Positions 7,320 to 15,100 of a stretch of DNA of 15,921 nucleotides are shown one piece after another; within the stretch, counting starts at the first letter, position 1, and each line of letters begins with the position of its first letter. Under the pieces are notes generated by a model that was not told where the DNA came from, searched no databases, and saw nothing but the letters and a program-made list of their open reading frames with translations. Source of the stretch: Pseudovibrio sp. JCM 19062 (GTDB lineage Bacteria; Pseudomonadota; Alphaproteobacteria; Rhizobiales; Stappiaceae). Both the position numbers and the translations under genes were made by a program. The stretch spans positions 1 through 15,921 of the forward strand of contig BAXV01000078.1 in the NCBI GenBank assembly GCA_001310715.1, in the 5' to 3' direction.

Positions 7320-8417
7320 GTGGAGATCAGTGTCGTTCTTCCGGTTCACAATTGCAGTAAATTTCTTCTACCCGCCTTGCAGAGCATCAAGTACCAAAGC
7401 TACCCGCATTTTGAGGTGCTGATGGTGAACGACCAGTCCTCCGATGGCTCCGATCAGGTATGCGCTGGCATCGCAGAGATGGATGAACGCTTCAAGCTGC
7501 TGCAATCGCCTCATGCTGGAATCTCATCTGCGCTGAACTACGGCATCTCGCAGGCCAGCGGCGTTTACATCGCCAACATGGACGGCAGCGACCTCAGCAT
7601 GCAAAATCGGTTTGCCAGACAAGTTGAATTCCTCAAGGAAAATCCGGACATCTCGTTTCTTGGTACGTTTGCCCGCCAAATTAACGAGGCCGGAGAGATC
7701 GATAGTTCCATCGAGTTTCCGGAGGATGATCTGGAGATCAAGGCCCATCTCGATCATGGTCAGATTGCCTTCCTGCACCCTTCCATGATGATCCGCCGCC
7801 GTGCGCTTGTGGAGCTGGATGGTTATCGGGAGATCTTCAGCATATGCCAAGACTACGATCTTTGGCTGCGAGCGCAGGACAGGTACTCCTTCGCCAATTT
7901 GCCAGAACATCTTGTGGCCTGCCGCAATCTTCCTGCAAAGGATAATCTGACCGACAGGTTCTGGAAGCATTTTTACATCACGGAACTGGCGGAAGTCAGC
8001 GTGCAGCAATGCCGTTCCGGAAAGCGCGATCCGCTGGAACAGATGCGTGACGAGTTTGATCTGGAAGCTATCGACGATCCGTTCGCTCGCGAGCGCCTGA
8101 CGCGGACACGGCAGGATTACTACTGCAACAAAAAGGCCTTCGTTGACCGCAAGTCCTTGAACTCCATGGATATCGAGCAGGTCAAGGCATTCCTGCTCAA
8201 GCACAGGGAAAAGTTCAATAAAAAGGCATTGGCCCATGCCTTCGGCGTGCTCTTTGATCAAGCCATGCGCATTGACGACACCGAGAGCGCCACAACCCTC
8301 TTTGAGCTGCAACGCGACACCTCAAAGAGCCGTCACCTCAAATCGCTCCTCGCCAAGCCCAACCGTCTTGTCCAATACGCCGTTAGAAAGGGCCTGGAAG
8401 ACGTTTGGGACCGATAG
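7320..8417 (+). CDS. Family 2 glycosyltransferase, cytoplasmic
   Basis: Intact, 365 aa. The GT-A catalytic domain covers about residues 1-230. It opens with ISVVLPVHNCSKFL, followed by VNDQSSDGS (nucleotide-sugar contact), NMDGSD in the place of the metal-binding DxD, HPSMMIRR, and QDYDLWLR, where many relatives have EDYD; the catalytic-base region is otherwise kept. The C-terminal 135 residues are helical and charged with no TM segment, so the enzyme is probably soluble or peripheral. GT2 enzymes of this type transfer sugars to surface polysaccharides or glycoproteins; donor and acceptor are unknown. The GTG start at 7320 is supported by AAGAGG at 7306-7311, eight bases upstream. The next gene converges from the other strand 18 bp after the stop. 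No polysaccharide cluster surrounds it. Confidence 0.88.
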   Translation: MEISVVLPVHNCSKFLLPALQSIKYQSYPHFEVLMVNDQSSDGSDQVCAGIAEMDERFKLLQSPHAGISSALNYGISQASGVYIANMDGSDLSMQNRFARQVEFLKENPDISFLGTFARQINEAGEIDSSIEFPEDDLEIKAHLDHGQIAFLHPSMMIRRRALVELDGYREIFSICQDYDLWLRAQDRYSFANLPEHLVACRNLPAKDNLTDRFWKHFYITELAEVSVQQCRSGKRDPLEQMRDEFDLEAIDDPFARERLTRTRQDYYCNKKAFVDRKSLNSMDIEQVKAFLLKHREKFNKKALAHAFGVLFDQAMRIDDTESATTLFELQRDTSKSRHLKSLLAKPNRLVQYAVRKGLEDVWDR

Positions 8418-8435
8418 CAGCCGTGCCTTGATGCC

Positions 8436-9534
8436 TTAGCCCCCAAACTTAAGTGCGTTTACAACCGTCAAAACATCTTCAGAGATTCCAGCGGAGGAAT
8501 TGGCAGCGAACAGTTGCACGGTAGGCACCCCCGCTGCGCCATTCAGGCCGTCGTACAAAACGACAAACTTTTTGATGAACTTGTCGACCTCTTCCGGATC
8601 CTGAAACTTCTCGATATCAAATTTCTCATTAATGACAGCAGCTTGCCTGTCGATATCTGTTCCAACCATAGAGTCAGACATGCCAAGCACCGTGCGAACA
8701 ACCTGATACAGCGCGGGAGATCCGAGAATATCGAAGGCGCTTGTGATATCTCCGGCTGTTCGCTGGAAGTTGAGCGCCATCCGCACACCTTCGTTTTGCT
8801 CGCCTTCGTCCTCTTCAAAATTCACCTGAACATATCGCTCAATAATACCCTTGGTGCTTTCTTCCGCACGCGTCTCCACATTGTCCCGGTATTTGGCGAT
8901 TGTATCCTTCAGTTCCGATGGCTTTTTTTAACTCATCAAGATCGATGTTCTCTTCAAACCAAGCGATGCGCTCTTCTTTTGGTCCATCAATAATCTCGGA
9001 GGGAACGTCGAATGCGGATGCGACAACTTTATAGAGCGCAGGGTCTGCCAGAATTTGTACGTGGAAGATCACATCCTTTTGCATCTTTTGCTGAAAATAA
9101 TCAGCCAGCCTGTCGACGTCTTCTACCTCTTCTCCCGGAACGTTGGTGTAGCGGACAATTTTCTCATCAAGGGTGTCATCGGTCCAATCCATCTTTCCCT
9201 TGATGGTGCCGTCCTTGTTGAAAGGGAAGGTCTCGGCCAGCTCTTTAAAGCGGGAGTCACTCAGCGTGTTTGCGAGTGCTTCAGGATCTTCCGTTCCTTC
9301 AATCAGAGCTTTGCGGACCATGGCCTTTGCATAGCTCATGTCCTCCATGCCCATGGTTTTCATCATGAACGTGTAAAGACGATAGTCATTGAGCAGGTCG
9401 TCTACAGTCTCAACCTTGCTGAAATTCTCTTGGTAATATTGAACTTCACGGGCAACCATTGGGTCTTTGCCCTTCCGGTCAATCGCGGCCGGAAGATCGC
9501 GATTGAGCATTGAGAATCGAAGGTTGGTATCCAT
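8436..9534 (-). CDS. DUF1217 family protein, one frameshift
   Basis: 365 aa after repair. The N-terminus MDTNLRFSMLNRDLPAAI and the segments VAREVQYYQENFSKV, MGMEDMSYAKAMVRKAL and LSDSRFKELAETF match my memory of the alphaproteobacterial DUF1217 family. Members typically carry repeated helical units, and here a second and a third copy of the pattern can be seen (ILADPALYKVVASAF and ILGSPALYQVVRTVL). In other alphaproteobacteria such genes often lie in flagellar loci, but no flagellar gene is in this window; the neighbouring gene is a chemoreceptor. The biochemical role is unknown. I chose the ATG at 9534 over one at 9552 by family similarity; neither has a good ribosome site. The frame breaks at an A7 run (T7 at 8923-8929); one fewer A gives DELKKPSELKDTIAKY. 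Confidence 0.8.
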
Positions 9535-9723
9535 TGGTTTGCACCCGATCACACAGAAACAGTTCCGGACAGTCTGACTCAGCTGTCTTGTCTGAAACTG
9601 GCATGGTGCATTTACCGGCCCGCATGTGTGATGCAGGATAGGATTGGCCGCGGCGTTAGGTAGGAGAAAAGAAGGGAGTGACGACCCAAATCAGGCAATC
9701 CTCCTCACAGCAAGCAAGCCCTA

Positions 9724-9756
9724 CCAGTACACCACCTTAGGACGGTGATGTACCGG
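9724..9756 (-). terminator. 13-bp hairpin after the chemoreceptor gene
   Basis: On the minus strand CCGGTACATCACC and GGTGGTGTACTGG pair over 13 bp around a 7-nt loop, with two G-U wobbles. Read from the plus strand those pairs would be A-C mismatches, so the RNA that folds is the chemoreceptor transcript. It starts 12 nt after that stop codon. No U-run follows, so it may stabilise the 3' end or need Rho. Confidence 0.6.
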
Positions 9757-9768
9757 TGGAGTTCTTTT

Positions 9769-11100
9769 CTACGCCGCTTTGATGTTCTCAAAGAAGCTGG
9801 AAATTTCCTGTCGTATGCTTTGCGCTTCACGGTGGATTTCGTCAGTTACTTCAATGGTCGCGCTCAAAACTTTGAGGGAGGAGTTGGAGTTGTTGTAGAT
9901 GCCCGTCACTTCCTCGGTGGTTCCGGACGCGCTCGTCGAGGCAGCCTGAATATTAAACGAAATCTCGTTGGCGGCCTCACCCTGTTGTTCCACGGCTTCG
10001 GCGATTGAGCTGGCAATATTGCTTACTGCGTCAATCTTGCTGACGATGGAGGAGATTTCTTCCACGCACAGAGCTGTTTCGTTCTGAATAGCGCCTATTT
10101 TGCTGGCGATTTCGTTGGTTGCCTGACTTGTCTGGCTGGCAAGCTCTTTCACTTCACTCGCCACAACGGCAAACCCACGGCCAGCTGTGCCTGCGCGCGC
10201 CGCCTCGATCGTGGCGTTGAGAGCCAGCAAGTTGGTCTGCTCCGCGATGGCGCTGATCAGCTCGGTCACCGCACCAATCTCATTCACCGCACCCTGAAGA
10301 CCGAGCACGGTCTCATTGGTGCGCTCCGCATCGGTTGAAACGGATTGCGCAGTTTCTGCTGAATGGTTCGCCTGCATACCAACGTTGGAAACCGTGGCAG
10401 CCATTTCCTCAACGGCAGCGGCACCGTTTTGCATGTTGCTTGCCGTGTCAGAGGCGGATTGGTTTGCCGCTTGTGCGGAAACGCAACTTTGCTCGGAGGT
10501 CTCCTTGAGCGATGTCATGTGCGAAACCAGTTGGTCACTCAACTCGCCGGAAAGCTCCAGATGCTGCGTGATGCGGTCTTCAAACTGCTTGATGGCCTGT
10601 TCCAGATGTTGTCTGCGTTGCTCGCGCTCTTCCAGAACCGCCTCTTCATAAGCGGAAACGGCAAAGCTCATGTCGAGCAGGATCACCTTTTGCACTGCGG
10701 CCAAGTCTCTGGCCAGTTTGGCAGAAGACCAACGGTGCTTCTTCGCAAGCAGCTGGGTGACTTCACTCATGACAAAGTTGTAGCCGCCAATATGCCAATC
10801 CGGTGGCAGGCCGATCTTGACGTGAACCTTACCGATGCGATCGATGCTCTCAAAATATTCATTATCCAGATCACCTTTGAAAATCATCTTCCAGTGATTG
10901 GTCTGGGTTTGGCGGAGGTTGTCGGTTTTACCTGCAATCAGCGGGGCGAGTCGGGGCGTTTTCTCGATATGCTTGTAAAACCGAGTTAAGATATCGGGGA
11001 AGTGCTCTTCCAGCAGTGGCCAGACTGCTTTCACCTGTGCCTTGGTCTTGTCATCCCAACGGGAAAACTCGGCAATATCTTTAATATTCTGGATGTCCAT
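9769..11100 (-). CDS. Globin-coupled methyl-accepting chemotaxis protein, cytoplasmic (HemAT-like)
   Basis: Intact, 443 aa, with no TM segment or signal peptide. Residues 1 to about 165 form a protoglobin sensor. [15 protein letters not shown] holds the expected proximal heme histidine, His93, in the GxxHxxIGL context. A helical linker with [12 protein letters not shown] (about 155-185) leads to the MCP signalling domain. Its hairpin tip ([18 protein letters not shown] near 288-306, then [15 protein letters not shown]) is the CheA/CheW contact. Adaptation regions are rich in Glu/Gln/Ala/Ser. It ends ENIKAA, without a CheR/CheB-tethering pentapeptide. The family senses O2, and some members bind NO or CO, to steer flagellar rotation. 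No che genes are nearby. GGCGGAG upstream is a loosely spaced ribosome site. The next gene on this strand encodes a DUF1217 protein. Confidence 0.93.
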   Translation of the reverse strand: MDIQNIKDIAEFSRWDDKTKAQVKAVWPLLEEHFPDILTRFYKHIEKTPRLAPLIAGKTDNLRQTQTNHWKMIFKGDLDNEYFESIDRIGKVHVKIGLPPDWHIGGYNFVMSEVTQLLAKKHRWSSAKLARDLAAVQKVILLDMSFAVSAYEEAVLEEREQRRQHLEQAIKQFEDRITQHLELSGELSDQLVSHMTSLKETSEQSCVSAQAANQSASDTASNMQNGAAAVEEMAATVSNVGMQANHSAETAQSVSTDAERTNETVLGLQGAVNEIGAVTELISAIAEQTNLLALNATIEAARAGTAGRGFAVVASEVKELASQTSQATNEIASKIGAIQNETALCVEEISSIVSKIDAVSNIASSIAEAVEQQGEAANEISFNIQAASTSASGTTEEVTGIYNNSNSSLKVLSATIEVTDEIHREAQSIRQEISSFFENIKAA

Positions 11101-11417
11101 CGCGCTTTTTCGCTCCGCCCTTAACTATTGATCTTATTGGCTTTAAATTGGCTTACGCTTGATATTAGGCATACTGACTATCTCGCACAGTGATCACAGA
11201 TGTCAGCCCTTTGGCAGACCTCATAAACAGCAGTATTCCTACCAGCAACAGCCTCTTTCTACTCTACAACCCAGTGTCCAATTGAAGCCTCCAGCCCCAT
11301 ATCGCTGACCATCCGCCGCAAATCGTGGAGGAGATATACTTTAGCTATCTGAATGAATCGGACAAGTTAATTATATATCTTACATACATGTTAAGAGATG
11401 GTTCAGGATTGACAGCC

Positions 11418-11439
11418 ACTCCACAAATAAGTGTGGAGT
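11418..11439. repeat. Perfect 8-bp dyad, possible operator or hairpin
   Basis: ACTCCACA (11418-11425) and TGTGGAGT (11432-11439) flank a 6-nt spacer AATAAG. No T-run follows on either strand, so an operator or RNA stem is more likely than a terminator. Confidence 0.5.
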
Positions 11440-11521
11440 AACGTCTACACAGAATTACCAATCTAAGTTTGGAGCAGGTTCAAGCCAAAGCGATTTCAAC
11501 CGATGCGTGTCCGGCGTAATC

Positions 11522-11578
11522 ACCTGCGAGTCGCACCAGTCCCGCCGCAGGTTTTAGTCCGTGTGGCTTGACTGGTGC
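11522..11578. repeat. Two interlocked inverted repeats (pseudoknot topology)
   Basis: Stem A pairs ACCTGCG (11522-11528) with CGCAGGT (11546-11552). Stem B pairs GCACCAGTC (11533-11541) with GACTGGTGC (11570-11578). All pairs are perfect, and each stem has one arm inside the loop of the other, so in RNA they form either a pseudoknot or two alternative folds. It lies 39 bp after the HupE-like stop on the minus strand and may be a terminator/attenuator-like 3' structure or a dispersed repeat. Confidence 0.5.
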
Positions 11579-11616
11579 ATCCCTTTTTGCCTCAGCGGCG
11601 AGAGCCCAAGGCCCCG

Positions 11617-12212
11617 CTAAGCCACGAACATCAGGTATAGGCCGAACAAGGCTGTGACGGCGCCGAGAGCACGCAGGATCATTTTGCCGCTGTTCCATTC
11701 CGTCAGCGAGCCCAGACCAATGCCGGCAAGTCCAAGTGTGAAGGTGGAAACGGAGAACCCGAAGGCGTAGATCAGCAGATTGCCTGCATTGGCCTCGTTT
11801 GCGTGTGCGGCTCCGTGGAACACGGCAAACACGCCAACGATCAGCGCACCCACCACAGCGGGCAGTTTAAGGGCAAAGGCGACCAACAGGCCGATGACAA
11901 TGACGGAGGCAAGGATGCCGGTCTCAACATACGGCACAACAACGCCGATGTAGCGTGCCCAGAACGCCATGAACATGACCAGCGTAAACACCAGCGGCCA
12001 AACGAGACGTTTGTTATGTAAAACCAGCGCCGCCCAGACGCCAACGCCAACCATGGTGAGAATATGATCCAGCCGCCAAGCGGGTGCCACAGACCGTTAA
12101 GGAAATCCGCCTTGGCCTGCGCGATTGAATACGCGGCAGCTTGCGCAGGCAGGGCAATCAACATAAATACCGCCAGAAGACCCGTTAAACCAGCAGTCTT
12201 TTCCAATTTCAT
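11617..12212 (-). CDS. HupE/UreJ-type nickel/cobalt permease-like protein, one frameshift
   Basis: 198 aa after repair, normal for HupE/UreJ. It begins with a signal-peptide-like segment (MKLEKTAGLTGLLAVFMLIALPAQA). The family signature HPLGGLDHILTMVGVG follows, then about five further hydrophobic segments and the second signature FHGAAHANEA (the HGxAHxxE motif). Family members move Ni2+ or Co2+ into the cell for hydrogenase, urease or cobalamin enzymes. No such metalloenzyme gene is present here. The start at 12212 has no strong ribosome site; an in-frame start lies upstream, but it would place a long polar stretch before the signal peptide. The frame breaks near 12072, where a single G should be GG, turning HPLGGW into HPLGGLDH. 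I found no cobalamin riboswitch in the leader. Confidence 0.85.
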
Positions 12213-12412
12213 AAGTACAAATTCCAAGTTCGAGCGCGTGATATGACGCGCGGCCTCAATCATCAGTTTCGGTGCGGGGTGAGCGCACAAGGTGAAGCCA
12301 AACTGACCTGTTTCCGCGAGGCAAGCAATCAAACCGCAGTCTTTTGGGAAAAACACACCGGATTGCCTGTAGAAAACACCACCGGAGGTTTCTGGTGAGG
12401 CCTTTGTTTTGT
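12213..12412. other. Leader region of the HupE-like gene
   Basis: No gene seen. GCGCGT (12234-12239) and ACGCGC (12246-12251) form a short dyad just upstream of the HupE-like start. Further upstream, GGCAATC-like and GATTGC-TTGCC segments could pair in the leader RNA. None of the conserved cobalamin- or nickel-riboswitch blocks is recognisable. Confidence 0.5.
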
Positions 12413-12520
12413 CTTAGAGCATGTCGCGTTCATATGAATTCACGCATCAAGCTCTAAGCGTTTATTTTTACGCGTATTCTTCTCCGAAAACCGGACCCAC
12501 TTTTCGGGAATACGCTCTAA
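12413..12520. repeat. Composite palindromic intergenic repeat, Hyphomicrobiales type
   Basis: Two palindromic modules stand side by side. Module 1: CTTAGAGC (12413-12420) / GCTCTAAG (12451-12458), with the palindrome TTCATATGAA (12429-12438) inside. Module 2: GCGTATTC (12472-12479) / GAATACGC (12508-12515) enclosing CCGAAAA (12484-12490) / TTTTCGG (12501-12507). GCTCTAA occurs at the end of both modules (12451-12457, 12514-12520). The CCGAAAACCGG...CCACTTTTCGGGA core resembles short repeats found in many copies between genes of Hyphomicrobiales (from memory). It lies directly at the 3' end of the universal stress protein gene and may act as its terminator. Confidence 0.75.
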
Positions 12521-13347
12521 TGGGTCATGAGAACCGGAATCTTCATTTCATGCAGCACCCGGCGCGTTGCCCCGCCCAACAGGTACTGTGTAAGTCGGCT
12601 ATGGCTGTAGCCGCCCATCACCAGCATATCCGCGTTAAGGCGATCAACCGTGTCGAGCAGGGCTTTTGAAACCGAACCCGTCACATTGCTCATCACTTCC
12701 AGATTGATGTTGACCCCATGCCGCTCGAAATACTTGCGAATGTCGGTAAGGTCGCTGTGCTTCGGTTCCTCGTGCGCTGCGATCATCACAACCGAAACGA
12801 TATCAGCGGCTTGCAGCATGGACATGGACGCATGAACGGCGTTGGAGGCCGGACCGGAACCATCCCACGCCACGGCGATGTTCTTTGGCACAAAGGTTTT
12901 GTCATAGCTGTGCGGCACAATCAGCGTGGCCACACCGGTATCAAACACCAGTGCCTCAATTATAGCATCGCGCATAGGTTCAGGCTTGGACGGATCATCC
13001 TGCCGGATCACGGTTACATCACTCAGCCGCGCCAGCTGCATCAGCTCGTTAAACGTACCGCCAAGGCTAATGTTGGTGAGGCGGGTTTCGCCTTGCAGGC
13101 CCGAGGTATCAAAGTGCTTCCCAAAGACTGCCTGCGCATTGTTCAATGCTTCTTCAACTTGCTCCTGCAATCGCAGCTCGTAATCTGGCGGCATTGGCCC
13201 AACGGCGCACAGGTACAACGTGGTCTCAAAGTTAGGCACAACACCAATCAGATAGGCATCCGTCAGTTTGGAGAGTTCAACGGCCACACGGGATGCAACC
13301 TGATCACCAGCGGAGTCGGTTACGGTAACAACTGTTTTGATAGACAT
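12517..13347 (-). CDS. Tandem-domain universal stress protein
   Basis: Intact, 276 aa, two UspA-like alpha/beta domains. The first (about 1-140) begins IKTVVTVTDSAGDQVA and is divergent in its nucleotide loop. The second (about 150-276) begins PKNIAVAWDGSGPASNA, a classic Usp strand-1 motif, and ends with the ATP-binding segment MGGYSHSR...LGGATRRVL followed by IPVLMTH. Such proteins are cytoplasmic and bind ATP or other nucleotides, helping survival under stress, oxygen limitation or growth arrest; no specific partner is evident. GGAGG (13355-13359 as CCTCC) lies seven bases before the ATG, an ideal ribosome site. The stop codon TAG is formed by the GCTCTAA end of the adjacent palindromic repeat. 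No clear FNR box was found upstream. Confidence 0.92.
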   Translation of the reverse strand: MSIKTVVTVTDSAGDQVASRVAVELSKLTDAYLIGVVPNFETTLYLCAVGPMPPDYELRLQEQVEEALNNAQAVFGKHFDTSGLQGETRLTNISLGGTFNELMQLARLSDVTVIRQDDPSKPEPMRDAIIEALVFDTGVATLIVPHSYDKTFVPKNIAVAWDGSGPASNAVHASMSMLQAADIVSVVMIAAHEEPKHSDLTDIRKYFERHGVNINLEVMSNVTGSVSKALLDTVDRLNADMLVMGGYSHSRLTQYLLGGATRRVLHEMKIPVLMTH

Positions 13348-13566
13348 ATCTGAACCTCCAATTGACTAGATTCATGAAGCGCAAACTACAGCGAAGCTGC
13401 CACTGAGTGCTCGGGCTATTCTGTTTGTTGCTCCAACCTCATACATAGATAGTTGACCCGTAATAGAGCCAAATAAATTAGGTGCTATACTTAACTTATG
13501 TCAAAATATTACAGGGATACGTGGGACTACTCCTCTTGATGAACTCCAAGCCAAACCCTGGCGTGC

Positions 13567-14806
13567 TCATTCTACGATCTTGCGCAAATGCGGGCGTCCC
13601 CAAGTGGCAAGTACAAGAAGAAAGGCTGAAATCGCGGCGACGAAGGAGATATAGAAGGCAGGTTGATGTCGATGCTCATCAGGATACCGCCCACCAGCGA
13701 CATCAGGCCGGAAACAAGCGCGATCAGCGACGTGGTAACGCCCATCACCCAGCCTTGTTCATGTTCATCCACGCTGCTGGAAAAGATGCCCAGTAATGTC
13801 GGGTAAACGGTGCCAACGCACATGAAATAGACGAATAGCGGAATAAACGTCAGCACGGCCACCCCTACCAGCGAAAACATGATGGCGCTGACGCCCATAA
13901 TCGCAAAGCCGATATAGACGATCTTCTTGCGTGCAAAGCTGGCCTGAAAGGGTTTCACCAGAAACGAGCTGGAAATGCCAAGTCCGATACCAACGACCAG
14001 CATGGCCACACTTCCACCCACCACGCCATAACCGAAGGCGCTGGTCAGGTAGTTGACCGTAAAGACAAAAAAAGGTCTGCATGGAAATGAGAAAGAAGAT
14101 GAAGACCGGCAACAGCGCAGCGACAAGCGGGAACTGGCTCACCCGCTGGATACCGCTGATAAGATCACTCATGCGAAAGACAAAGGGGTCGCGCTCCTTC
14201 CTCACATCGTGGAAGAAAACCACCGTTAGCAGCAGGGCGATGAGCACAAGCACGACAATAACGTAAAGCGGCAAGGTCAAACTGGCATAGTCTCCGATGA
14301 AGGTGCTATCGGAGAAAAACGCACCGATGAGCGGACCGCCCACCAGACCGAAGCTACAGCCGGTAATGATCAGCCCCATATTCCGGTCACGCTCCTGAGC
14401 GCTATGACTTGCATCAATCATGGCGGCTTGCGCGACAGCCTGATTGCCAGCGGCGAATCCCGTGATCGTCCTGCCAAGACAAGAAGCCAAAAGCTGTTGA
14501 TGTATATGGCAAATATCGCGATGGCGTATCCCAGCACCGCGCCAACCAGACAAATCACCAGCGCTTGTTTGCGGCCAATGCTATCCGATATCTTGGCGAT
14601 ATATAAAACGCCAACAAACCAGCCCAAAAAGAACAGGCCAATCACGATGCCATAATAGATATGGCGTGTGGCGACAGAGGTATCCAGACTCAGGAAGTCA
14701 GCCTCGGGCTCCATGATAAGCGCGTTGAGGATGGGAAAGACGAGCCCTGATTCATAAGATCAACGAACACAACAAAAAGCAGAGTAAACTTTGCAATCCC
14801 GGACAT
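13567..14806 (-). CDS. MFS transporter, DHA1-like (12 TM), four frameshifts
   Basis: 413 aa after repair, with about twelve hydrophobic segments. The motif A loop reads ISDSIGRKQAL between TM2 and TM3. The antiporter motif C in TM5 reads GLVGGPLIGA. FVDLMNQGLVFPIL at TM1 is also typical of drug:H+ antiporters of the DHA1 group. Substrate unknown. The frame breaks four times: CCC 14745-14747, CC 14474-14475 and GG 13657-13658 each need one more base, and A7 at 14067-14073 needs one fewer. The repaired joins are MNQGLVFP, LLVLGRTITGF, LPFYISFV and QTFFVFTV, and the repaired end is RPHLRKIVE. All pieces keep family sequence, so the gene was probably functional. A 294-bp gap without a recognisable gene separates it from the oxidoreductase upstream. 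No local regulator gene is seen. Confidence 0.85.
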
Positions 14807-15045
14807 AGTGCGCCTCGTGTTCTTCTTTGTTCTACCAGTAGCCCCTCCGGTGGTTGGATGTTCCTCTGGTATTTTCGGGCGAAATAACTCTCGGCGACAG
14901 CGGTGGGTTTTGCCAAGAAATCAAACATGTAGAAAGTCGATGCCTCACGCGCCGACTAAGAAGCCGAGATTAGCAGCGAAAATAAGGCAGTTGTGGCTGG
15001 ACATGAGCGCGTTGCGAATGTCTTCCTGACCAGCCAATCTGCACG

Positions 15046-15076
15046 AAAAAGCTGGCAACATACCGTGCCAGCCTTT
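15046..15076 (-). terminator. Rho-independent terminator of the indolepyruvate oxidoreductase gene
   Basis: On the minus strand GGCTGGCA and TGCCAGC pair around an 8-nt loop; flanking AAA/TTT extends the stem, and it runs into TTTTT (15050-15046). It begins about 25 nt after the oxidoreductase stop. Stem, loop and U-tract are all textbook, making it the strongest terminator in the window. Confidence 0.9.
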
Positions 15077-15100
15077 GGACGCTTCAATCAGTTGTTACGC

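Larger units (their letters stand above)
11101..11616. other. 516-bp intergenic region with several inverted repeats
   Basis: Between the chemoreceptor start and the HupE-like stop, both minus. I see no convincing gene. The minus-strand reading from 11698 to 11480 overlaps the end of hupE in another frame and looks like chance. It contains an AT-rich stretch around 11370-11395 (GTTAATTATATATCTTAC), a perfect 8-bp dyad at 11418-11439 and a complex inverted-repeat block at 11522-11578. The chemoreceptor promoter should lie in the first 200 bp, but no box is clear. Confidence 0.7.

Noticed and set aside
7524..8312. 262-aa open frame on the minus strand inside the glycosyltransferase gene
   Set aside because: It is antisense to an intact gene with clear family motifs, and its translation shows no recognisable domain.
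11480..11698. 72-aa open frame on the minus strand after the HupE-like gene
   Set aside because: It overlaps the end of hupE in another frame, has no family resemblance I recognise, and its sequence spans the inverted-repeat block.
12213..12412. Cobalamin riboswitch before the HupE-like gene
   Set aside because: Neither strand shows the conserved B12-box or the usual GGGAA...GGTG core; only loose GC dyads are present.
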